Below, piece by piece: positions 11,457 to 20,595 of a DNA stretch of 64,000 nt. The stretch's first letter is position 1. Each line of letters starts with the position of its first letter. The notes under the pieces were generated by a model. That model was not told the DNA's origin. It did no database searches and was given only the letters and a program-made list of their open reading frames with translations. A program made the translations under genes and the position numbers. Where the stretch lies: assembly GCF_964355755.1 (NCBI RefSeq), contig NC_092677.1, forward strand, positions 14,344,601-14,408,600, written 5' to 3'. Source of the DNA: Antedon mediterranea. Lineage: Eukaryota; Echinodermata; Crinoidea; Comatulida; Antedonidae.

Positions 11457-11458
11457 AA

Positions 11459-11872
11459 GGGGACACTTTCCCGTGAAACATACAAGGCTCAATATATGGA
11501 CCAATCCCACAGTTTCATCAAAGAACTTATAACACAAGAATCTCCTGTTCGTCCGAAGCGCATAACAATTTCGAAAGGCATTGTGGGATAGAATAGAGCT
11601 AATGGGTGGCGCCATTGTGAGCCATGGAGTAGGGCGCCCGCATCAAATTAGAAAGTCAAAATCATAGAGGGGATCTGCTAATACTCTAGGGGGTAGAGTA
11701 ATTGACTTCCTAGTTTGGAGGGAGCGCTGCTCCATGCTGTGAAATGGCGTCGCCCAGTTTGACCTTTTAACCCTGTACTTCCGATACTGTGTTTTGAATG
11801 CAAATTGGAGATTCTTGTGTTATAAGTTCTTTGGTATCATCCTTTTAAGGTAGGTCTCGAATGTGTCCCCTT
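11459..11872. mobile_element. piggyBac-like MITE with TTAA flanks
   Basis: Ends GGGGACACTTTCCC and GAATGTGTCCCC are inverted and both are flanked by TTAA, the piggyBac target. A second pair of inverted arms, AAGAACTTATAACACAAGAA (from 11522) and its complement ending near 11831, lies inside. Confidence 0.7.
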
Positions 11873-11873
11873 A

Positions 11874-12053
11874 AGCTTGGTTCCCACTAGAACGTAACGC
11901 AAGGACGTAAACGCAACGCAAGCGTTTTAACCAATGACAAGCGAAGTTATAGACAGTTAGCAATCACAAGCGAATAAGCCATCGCTTGTGATTTGTCAAT
12001 TCACTTGCGTTGCGTTACGTCCTTGCGTTGCGTCGCTAGTGGGAACCACGCTT
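11874..12053. mobile_element. PIF/Harbinger-like MITE (family 1), best copy
   Basis: About 180 bp, almost wholly foldback. Left end AGCTTGGTTCCCACTAGAAC, right end CTAGTGGGAACCACGCT. Inner arms ACGCAAGGACGTAAACGCAA and AAGCGA...TCGCTTGTGATT. Flanked by TTA on both sides, as expected for a 3-bp TWA target. Confidence 0.8.
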
Positions 12054-12671
12054 TAATAGGGGTTCTACTGTAAATAATAATAAATACAATAATATAAGGC
12101 GAGCTTCGTAGCATTTTTTATCAAATAAACAGGGCTAGAAACATCGTCATTTCAGTCCGTTTGATTGCATAGATCTAGTATTTCAACTTATGTAGATACG
12201 TTCAGTACACTGCGTGACCGTAACGCCAGGACAACTAATAATGCGTTTTGTCCGACGTCGTAAAATTAAATTATTTGCATATAAATAATGACGATTCTTT
12301 TTAAAATTAATTTATAAACTATATGTACACTACATATTCACAAGTACGATTTAAGCAACACAACTTTTATGCTTGTCGAAATAGGCTAAGCATCTGACCC
12401 AGGTGTTTGAGAGGGGTTTACAGTACCGTAGGTTGTGGTGAAGGTTATTTAGATGATAACGTAATTAACGCACCAGCCACCGATCGCCAATAAAATTTAC
12501 CGAATTGAGATACTTCTCTTGAATGTATTTAGGCCTAACTGAAGTAATTAAACACACCTAACCATTTCTTATTGCAAAATGCCCTGTTTTACTATTAATT
12601 GTTGAAAATTAGAATAGAATAAATGAGCCTTATAATTAAAGAACACAATATTATTTAATAATAATACTGAC

Positions 12672-12908
12672 TGTTCCGGAGATAATAAGACTGATAGAGG
12701 GCGCCAGATATTTGGTTGCCAGGAGGAATAGGAGGTGATTTGTACTGATGTAATGTTTGAACAGGGAGTTGTTAATATTATCTAATAACAACTCCCTGGT
12801 TTGAACACGTTCGAAGTTTATACGAAATAAAGTGACAGTATCTGTGAAATTCTTCCGTATTGAATTGAATTGAATTATAATTATGATGGTTGAGACTTCT
12901 CCATAACA
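12672..12908 (+). repeat. 5' LTR of the BEL/Pao element
   Basis: 237 bp, TG...CA ends. It contains GAAATAAAGTGACAG, also present in the 3' LTR. It has a 35-bp palindrome with a 9-bp duplication (12755-12807) that the 3' LTR lacks, and an extra 13 bases of ATTGAATTGAAT repeat near the end. Confidence 0.93.
12764..12798. mobile_element. 35-bp palindromic insertion in the 5' LTR
   Basis: Arms GGGAGTTGTTA and TAACAACTCCC surround a short A+T loop. GTTTGAACA stands directly on both sides (12755-12763 and 12799-12807), while the 3' LTR has GTTTGAACA only once. This shows insertion with a 9-bp target duplication. Confidence 0.85.
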
Positions 12909-12930
12909 TTTTGGTAGCAGAGCGAGGTTT
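12909..12930 (+). promoter_or_regulatory. Primer binding site region of the BEL/Pao element
   Basis: TGGTAGCAGAGCGAGG begins three bases after the 5' LTR. TGG pairs with a tRNA CCA end, the usual minus-strand primer. I cannot name the tRNA. Confidence 0.6.
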
Positions 12931-12943
12931 GTAAAAAGAAAAT

Positions 12944-14392
12944 ATGGCCATGCCAATTAATACTTTGAGGAGGCAATTAGGCCAAAGATATCGATACATA
13001 AAAGACCTCGTAGAAGAGGCCCGGAGAGTACTCAACATAGACCTACCGCTAAGACTAGGCCTAGGCCCAGCAGCGATAAAGAAAAGCACTTATGTTGAGA
13101 TTGAAAAAAATTACAAACTTAAAAACGCTGTTGGTGAAGTTTGAAACATACACAGAAGTGAATAATAAATTACTAAATGAAGATCAAGAAAACGAAGAAC
13201 AGTTACGTGAGTACGAAGAACAATAATATGATAGTATCGAGAATATGATTGATGACACGGTCGCAGCACTTGCGGCACGTGAGAAAACATTGCTTACCCT
13301 GACAACCGAGTCTAGGCCCTATACTAATACTAGTAATGTTTTAGGAGGCAACACACATGAGTCTGTAATCAAAGCTGAACAATATAAACTGGAAAACGAG
13401 ATAGAAAAGCTAACATTAGAATTAGATGATGAGTTATCCCAACTGAATTCTATTACAGTACAGAAAAAACAACAAAAGGCCAACTCCAATAATATTAAGC
13501 CAACAGTTAAACGATCATCCATCTCAAAACTGGACTACACCTATAACTCATCATCCGTCTACTACTACACAAAATATAAACCAAATTCCACAATACATGC
13601 CAGTGCCGCCAATACATACAAGTACAACTACTAAACAAAGGGCAAGTGGACTCGAAACAGACACGCATTTCCAATGCAGCAATGGACCACAAATGCACAC
13701 GCATGTTCCTGCTCAACTCTCAGGGGATGCATGACGACTGCTCACACGTGTAAAGATACCACAGTTTGAAGGAGATAAAAGAAATTATGAATGTTGGAAA
13801 TCGTTTATGGCATGTGTTGACAATACAAACTCCACAGCAGAGTATAATTATTAAGACTAAGGGACAGCTTGGTAGGAGAAGCACTAAAGGTAATAGAAAG
13901 TTTAGGACATTCAGCCAATGCATATACAGTCGCAAAAGAAAGATTGGAACGAAAATATGGTCCAAGTTTCACCGTTGGGCGTTTGACAATGGATACACTC
14001 AAAACACAAACTCCATGAGAAAATTCATTAATCAAGAAGCAATGTTCTTAACTACTGCATGTGAGGCAGTTGATGGAATCGGGAAAGAAAACAAGAATAT
14101 CAGAACATTTGTAACAGATACAGAAACCAGCAAAACCCAAAAGACTTGGCGAGACTGTGTAGTCTGTGGTGAAGGACATGCACTATATGCTTGTTACAAG
14201 TTTAAAGAATTGAACGTCGATCAACGATGGAACAAAGTGAAAGAAGAAAAGGCATGCTTCTGTTGTTTAAGGGGAGGACATTTAAGAGACGAGTGTAAAC
14301 GAAGTAGAACATGTGGATTGAGAGGCTGTCGCCGAAAGCATCACCGTCTACTTCATGATCCAGATTACAACAAAAACCAAAACCGGACCTAA
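12944..14392 (+). pseudogene. gag-like region of the BEL/Pao element, broken
   Basis: Starts with ATG at 12944 and is interrupted by a stop at 13142 and further frame changes; the readable pieces are 12944-13144, 13245-13634 and 13766-14392. The last piece ends with cysteine clusters CVVCGEGH...C (from about 14158) and CFCCLRGGHLRDEC (from about 14257), then CGLRGCRRKHHRLLH. This is the zinc-knuckle pattern of BEL/Pao gag. It would form particles and bind RNA, but is not intact. Confidence 0.8.
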
Positions 14393-14579
14393 TAACAACA
14401 TAGATGCCGATGATGAACCTTTAGTCACTCAAACTCATAATAATAATAACACCGCAGTCAGTCAGCATAGTCCATGTTCGGAAAATATGCAACCGAGTGC
14501 TAGCCCTGAAAATACGCTCCATAGTTTTGATCATGTAGATGAAAACCCAACAACCATGAAAACGGGACATAGTAGTGAA

Positions 14580-14893
14580 TCTGTAGCTCTTCGAACGATA
14601 CCGGTATTTGTATGTAAAGGTCAGAAGAGAATTAAAATAAACGCTCTCCTTGATGAGGCAAGCAGCAACAGCTATTTAAATGCGGTTATAGCAGCAGAAT
14701 TAGGACCCGAAGGTCGCACGGAACGGGTGAGAGTTAATGTTTTAAATGGAGTACAAGAAACACTGGAAAGTTCTTTAGTTGAGTTGGGAATCGGCAGTCT
14801 TGATGGTAAAATAATGAAACAGATATCAGCATATACAACAGAAAAAGTCACTGGAAATATGCATGCAGTTGATTGGACCATCAAAAAACAGTA
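14580..14893 (+). pseudogene. Aspartic protease region of the BEL/Pao element
   Basis: After the zinc knuckles comes INALLDEASSNSYLN (about 14636-14680). This matches the BEL-type protease active site (A-L-L-D-x-G/A-S) with the usual glycine replaced by alanine, followed by VRVNVLNG. The frame ends at 14892, just before the nested DNA element. Confidence 0.7.
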
Positions 14894-15023
14894 ATGGAGC
14901 CATCTGAAAAATATTCCGTTCTCAAGAAGAGCAGAAAAAAAGTTCACGCTGCTGACTTACTAATAGGAGCTGACCAGGCCGAACTTATGTACTCAATACA
15001 AGAAGTAAAAGGAAATCCGGGAG

Positions 15024-15961
15024 GCGATTTTTTTTTTCGTACATAAGTTGGGGACCCCCTCATGAAACGTCACAAAATAAACATGAATAATTCATCAGTT
15101 AAATTTTCTTGTTCCGTGTGCACCCAAGCGTATAGCAACAAGAAGTGATTACACAAGTGCCGTACGATTCTAGGCCTATCTCCGCTGTTGTTGTGGCGTG
15201 CGATTTCATAGAAGAATAGCGGCGTTTTGTGTGGATTGTCGAAATAATCAGCCTTTAGTTTATGGTGTTTTTAATATAATTTATTACTAAAGAATTACGT
15301 GTTAAAATTATAGTTTCTTTTAATACTATTAGGCCTAATTATTAGTCTCTAAACCCCGCTCTAAACCCATGTCTATTCTAGTACTGTAGTAGCTGTGTGG
15401 GTGTATGTGAGGTGTGTGTGTTAGGTATGACCAAAGATAGTTACACTATCTTTGGTATGACACAATCCGAGTAATAAGTCAGCAAAATTAAACAATAAAC
15501 ATTACACAAAAATACATTTTTTATTCTCGTGAGTCAAATCTTCCCATCTCATGTGTTCATATATACGCGCATTTTTAAAGTTCCTTTGAGTACATGCATG
15601 TTGTTTGATAATAAAATAGCAGAATTAAAAAAATACAGTACACAATTATACACATTCTTTATTCTTGTGGGTCTAAGCTTTCTGTCCAATGAATTACTAC
15701 TTAGTTTAATGTCTTGCCTAGCTGTCCATTAGCCTCGACTCGACACATTTTGTGTGAAGAAGAGTGCGCGAAGGCAATCACGTGAATTGACTTAGAATCC
15801 TAGGCCTACTGTAGAAAGTATCGTATCGCAGTTGTGTAATCACTTCTTGTTGCTATACGCTTGGGTGCACACGGAACAACAAATTTAACTGATGAATTAT
15901 TCATGTTTATTTTGTGACGTTTCATGAGGGGTCCCCAACTTATGTACGAAAAAAAAATCGC
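15024..15961. mobile_element. 938-bp non-autonomous DNA element with about 145-bp TIRs, nested in BEL/Pao pol
   Basis: Ends GCGATTTTTTTT and AAAAAAAATCGC begin long inverted repeats (TACATAAGTTGGGGACCCC..., ACGCTTGGGTGCACACGGAA...). The 9-bp duplication ATCCGGGAG is at 15015-15023 and 15962-15970. The core has no transposase and holds a small perfect hairpin around 15430-15456 (CCAAAGATAGT...ACTATCTTTGG). Long TIRs with 9-bp duplications fit a MULE-like element. Confidence 0.85.
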
Positions 15962-15970
15962 ATCCGGGAG

Positions 15971-17897
15971 AACCGATAGCTAGGTTAACCCCACTTGGAT
16001 GGACATGTATCGGCAATCTGGGTAGTACACCAACAGAAATTGAAACAAACTTTACATTCTTCAGCAAGCCAAGTGACGAAATAACGAAGTTAATACATCA
16101 ATACTGGGATATACCAAACATACCAGAAAATATTCACACTATCAATCAAGACAAAAAAACAACCCTGGAGACGACTGAAAAATCACTGTCTTACCAAGAT
16201 GGCAGATATAGCATAGGTATCCCATGGAAGAGTGAAATCAAAACTCAGCAAATGCCAGACACCTATCCCGTAGCAGAACAGCTTCTTCGGAACACAGAAA
16301 AAAGGTTACTAAGATCACCCCTGCTGGCAAAATCATATGATGAAATAATTCAAAAACATCAGGAAAATGGGTATATCCGTAAAGTGCCGCCAGAAGAGAA
16401 AACCCCCAACAACGTATGGTATCTGCCTCACTTTCCCATTATACGTCCAGAGAAACAGACTACAAAGATCAGAATCGTATTCGACGCTGCAGCTCAAACT
16501 CAAGGTAAATGTATGAATGACTACATCTTTACCGGCCCAAAACTCCAGAATGATTTGATAAATGTAGTAGCTATTATGTGTGACATAACTGAAATGTACC
16601 TACAAATTCCACTTTCTACTGAAGACCGACCATATTATCATCGCTTTTTGTGGAGAGAGAATGACACAGCTCGAATTCCAGATGTATGAGTTTCAACGAG
16701 TAGTGTTTGGAGTCAATTCATCCCCATTTATGGCACAGTATGTAGTAAAAAGACATGCCCAGCGGTATTGTAACGAATTCCCGCTTGCAGCGAAAACAGT
16801 GCTCAAGAGTACTGTACATACATGGATGACAGCATGGATTCTACAACAAATGTAGAGACAGGGATACAACTTTATAAAGAATTATCACAGCTGTGGAAAC
16901 GAGGTGGAATGCATGCCAGAAAGTGGATATCAAACAAGATTGAGATACTTGAAATAATTCCACAAGATGATTGTCCTACCGAAGTTGACTTAGATAAAGG
17001 GGATCTTCCTCAGGTGAAAACTCTAGGCATTCAATGGTCACCTAAGGAAAATTATTTTACATTCAAAGTAAATACATCAGTAGTTGAAGGAATTACGTGG
17101 ACAAAAAGAGGATTTTTGAAGAGGATCGCATCATTGTTTGATCCTCTTGGACTACTTGCACCGAACCTCATTATAGCAAAGACTTTACTTCAAGAAATAT
17201 GGATAAAGGGGTGTGAATGGGACGACCCCCTGGATTTAAACATTGCCAATAAAGCAGATCAGTGGATTAAGAACCTCCAACAGCTACAAGATTTGCAAAT
17301 TCCACGTTGTGTACGCTATGATCAACAAACAAAAGATGAGCAACTCCATACATTTTGTGATGCATCGGAGAAGGCGTACGGAGCATGTGCCTACTTACTC
17401 TATACGTACATGGATGGAAGTCGTTCATGTGTTCTTGTGGCATAAAAATCTCGAGTAGCACCACTAAAAGCAGTAAGCATCCCAAGACTAGAGCTGATGG
17501 CAGCAGTTGAAGGACTTCAACTAGCACAGAAGATTGGTGAAGCCCTACAAATTGATCAACAGCAGTGGACCATGTGGTCTGATAGTATGGACACATTGTA
17601 TTGGATTAGGGGTATGAGCAGGAGGTTTAAGCCTTTTGTTGCCAATCGAGTAGGGTTAATCCAAGAAAGAACTGATCCTGCACAATGGAAATATGTACCG
17701 ACAAAAGAAAATCCAGCAGACTTGCTCACAAGGGGTATACAGGTATCAGATTTAGCCCAAGAAACTAAGTGGTGGAATGGACCAAACTTTCTGTTACAAG
17801 AAAATTCAGAGTGGCCTAAATGCAAAATATACGCAAACGTAGAGAACAATTGCGAAATGAAAACTTCGTTTAATGAGAACAAGGCCAACAGCCATTA
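15971..17897 (+). pseudogene. Reverse transcriptase and RNase H region of the BEL/Pao pol, broken
   Basis: Recognisable blocks: VWYLPHFPI, RIVFDAAA (about 16474), CDITEMYLQIPL (about 16579), EFQRVVFGVNSSP, the catalytic YMDD at 16819-16830, and SLFDPLGLLAP, typical of BEL/Pao and gypsy-like RT thumbs. RNase H follows with CDASEKAYGA and IPRLELMAA. It needs frame changes at about 16690 and 16820 and carries an in-frame TAA at 17443-17445, so it is dead. ENPADLLTRG near 17706 marks the start of the connection to integrase. Confidence 0.88.
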
Positions 17898-18018
17898 AGT
17901 CGCGTGCTACAATGCATAGTGATACCGGACCGACAGACAGACCGACAGACCGACAAACAGACCGACAGACAGACCGACCAACCGACATAGTGAACTATAG
18001 AGTCGCGTCCACGCGACT
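17898..18018. repeat. GTCGCG-family element (copy 2) inside BEL/Pao pol
   Basis: Starts AGTCGCGTGC and ends CACGCGACT. The middle is a run of GACCGACA-type tetranucleotides followed by CCGACATAGTGAACTATAGA. It is inserted between RNase H and integrase coding blocks. Confidence 0.75.
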
Positions 18019-18039
18019 AAAAATCAAGAGACATTTTTT

Positions 18040-19551
18040 GTTGTTGATAATCAATTTGCAAATAGTCGACTGGAACCTACGCGATATTCGTGTTGGACTA
18101 GATTGAGCAGAGTCTACGCAACCGTTATTCGTTTTCTACAAAACTGTAAATTACCTGTTACACATCGCCACTTCGGAGGAAATTGTAGAAGCCCAATGCA
18201 GACTAGTCAGGAAATTTCAAAGTGAGACATTTGGGGATGAAATAAAAGCTCTAAAATACAAAAAAACAAATTCTCCATGGATCCAAGTTACTACCATTAA
18301 ATCCAATGATTGATTCAGATGGCGTATTAAGGTGTAATGGCCGGATCCGATACAGTGAATGTATTGCCTGGGAAACTAGATACCCTATTATCTTACCGAA
18401 GATCATCATATCAGTCAATTTATAATAATAGATGCACATGAACAAGCATTACATTCGGGGACAAATTATGTTCTATCCCAACTGTCAAGGAAATACTGGA
18501 TTATATCGGCTCGAGAGGCAATCAGAAGCTGGGAGAAAGAATGCTATGAATGCAAAAAGAGAAACGCAAGACCAATTCAGCCAAAGATGGCACCACTTCC
18601 GAAGTATCGATTAGGCACATCTCTCCGTGCTTTTACCTAACATCTCAGTTGATTTTGGTGGACCATTCATCACAATACAGGGACGAGGAAGGGCAAGAGT
18701 GAAAAGATACTTGTGCTTGTTTGCATGCCTAGAGGTACGTGCAGTACATCTAGAAGTAGCTTGGAGCCTGGACACAGATTCATTTCTCAATGCATTTTTT
18801 AGAATGGCGTCAAGAAGAGGTATGCCTGAGCGTTCTATCAGATAACGGAACCAACTTCGTGGGAGGAAATAATGAACTAAAAGAGCTGAGAAACTTGGAT
18901 AATCATATAACCACCGACAAAACAGCAGCCCATGGAGTAAAATGGAGATTCAATCCACCAGGAGCGCCCCATTTCAGTGGAGTGCATGAAGTTATGATAA
19001 AAGCAGCTAAGCGGGCGATAAAAGCGATATTAGAAAACGCTGACATCACTGATGAAGAGTTAATCAGCGCCGTAATTGGACCGGAAGGACTGATAAACTC
19101 AAGACCTCTCCATGCTCTAACATACCAATCGGCAAGTCCTAATGATGTAATTCCTTTGACACCTAATCATTTTATTCACGGTCAGATAGGATCAGAGGGA
19201 AGTTTGCACCCGAAGCTGTAGATCGAACAAAATTTAATTTAAAAAAAACGCTGGAGAAGAGTACAAGAGCTGGTACGACATTTCTGGTGTCGATGGCTAA
19301 GAGAGTATCTGCCGGCTTTGAACTCTAGAAAAAAGTGGAATCGATCAACGAACAATCTACGAGTGGGAAATGTAGTGTTGGTCTACAGCCCCGATACACC
19401 CAGAGGAAAGTGGCCACTTGGTATAATTCAGAAGGTGTTTCCAGCTGAAGACGAACAAGTCCGTGGAGTAGAGGTGAAATTTAATGATGGGATCATAACT
19501 CTACCAGTCAATAAACTATGCCCACTAGAATGCACCGAGGAGCAGAACTGA
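18040..19551 (+). pseudogene. Integrase region of the BEL/Pao pol, broken
   Basis: The catalytic triad is visible in pieces: Asp in SVDFGGP (codon 18651-18653), Asp in SDNGTNFVG (18841-18843) and Glu in GVHEVMIKAAK (18988-18990). The C-terminal part ends with VGNVVLVYSPDTPRGKWPLG and KLCPLECTEE. The triad lies in two reading frames that overlap at 18790-18845, and the zinc-binding N-terminus before 18600 is scrambled. Confidence 0.88.
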
Positions 19552-19936
19552 ACTTTGCTAATGAAAGAACTGTATAATTAACATTTTAATTTAGTAGCGT
19601 ATAATAAAAAAAATAATCAATACTAATAAAACTGGAAATGTCATGTACCGACGTCGCCATAATTAGGCCTATCAATGTTCTGTTGCCTAGTGTTGAGGTT
19701 TTGTTTGTTGTTAGTTACAAGATTAAACCGTAAAAATTGAATGCTATAGGTTTTCCAGCATGTTAAGTTAATAATAATACAGAATAGAAAAAGTAGTTAA
19801 AATTCAGTTACTAAAAAAGTATAAGATGATTTTGTTGAGACCAGTTTGCGTTAGGCCTACATTACGAATTTCTATAGATTTAGAAGTTGTTGAGAATAAT
19901 TTTTTGTTTTTAATTGAGTTTGACATCAGTCTGTCA

Positions 19937-19949
19937 AGAAGGGGGAGGA
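19937..19949 (+). promoter_or_regulatory. Polypurine tract of the BEL/Pao element
   Basis: AGAAGGGGGAGGA directly before the 3' LTR start, the plus-strand priming site. Confidence 0.85.
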
Positions 19950-20129
19950 TGTTCCGGAGATAATAAGACTGATAGAAGGCGCCAGATATGTGGTTGCCAG
20001 GAGGAATAGCAGGTGATTTGTACTGATGTAATGTTTGAACACCTTCGAAGTTTATACGAAATAAAGTGACAGTATCTGTGAAATTCTTCCGTATTGAATT
20101 TAATTGATGGTTGAGACTTCTCCATAACA
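19950..20129 (+). repeat. 3' LTR of the BEL/Pao element
   Basis: 180 bp, starts TGTTCCGGAG, ends CCATAACA, followed by the target duplicate CTGAC. It matches the 5' LTR apart from the 35-bp palindrome insertion and its duplication, a 13-base length difference and scattered substitutions. Confidence 0.93.
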
Positions 20130-20134
20130 CTGAC

Positions 20135-20545
20135 GATAATAAGACACTGGACGGAATGTTAAATTAATTAATTAGGGACTATTACTTGTTACTTGTTTGC
20201 ATAGCTATCCCCATTATTGGGGACATTTCGCCGTCATTGACATTATGTTGACCTAGCACAACAATGAGAGACATTAATTTTGATGAGAAGGTCATGGGAC
20301 ACTAATTAATTTTAAAACAACTAAAAATCTGAGACCTGTAATCCTTGGTAGGGACCATGACGGGTACTCTCCCTCCGGGTCAAAGGGATCCCGAAACTCA
20401 TCGGTGGGCAGGGGCGCTCATCTCCCTGTTCAGGACTATTCCTGATGATTACCCAACCTATTTACATTTAAAATTAAACATCAAGACATATAAATTAATC
20501 AACTTAACTACTCAACTGAACTACTGGACATAGTAGTTATCATTA
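20135..20545. other. Spacer between BEL/Pao element and CAP gene end
   Basis: No coding or repeat end recognised; includes GGTACTCTCCCTCCGGGTCA near 20365, with no known family. Confidence 0.4.
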
Positions 20546-20551
20546 TTTATT
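20546..20551 (-). terminator. Candidate polyadenylation signal of the CAP gene
   Basis: AATAAA on the minus strand, 45 bases past the TAG stop at 20596-20598. Confidence 0.55.
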
Positions 20552-20595
20552 ATTACTATGCAATTGTTACGCAATACAGCTTGGAAATCTGGTTG

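Larger units (their letters stand above)
12672..20129 (+). mobile_element. BEL/Pao-type LTR retrotransposon, degenerate, with nested insertions
   Basis: Two LTRs (12672-12908 and 19950-20129) start TGTTCCGGAG and end CCATAACA, flanked by the 5-bp duplication CTGAC (12667-12671, 20130-20134). Domain order is gag with zinc knuckles, protease, reverse transcriptase, RNase H, integrase, the BEL/Pao order with a single pol. The frame is broken many times (frameshifts between gag pieces, at the RT YMDD, an in-frame TAA at 17443-17445 in RNase H, frameshifts in integrase). A 938-bp DNA element splits protease from RT and a GTCGCG repeat splits RNase H from integrase. It is no longer autonomous. Its 3' LTR ends about 470 bases from the stop of the CAP membrane gene on the opposite strand. 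Confidence 0.93.

Noticed and set aside
15529-15732. 67-codon frame inside the nested DNA element, as a possible transposase
   Set aside because: Too short, hydrophobic, and with no DDE-type or zinc-finger motif.
17873-18106. Frame rich in TDRPTDRQ repeats
   Set aside because: Translation of the GACC/GACA tetranucleotide run in the GTCGCG repeat.
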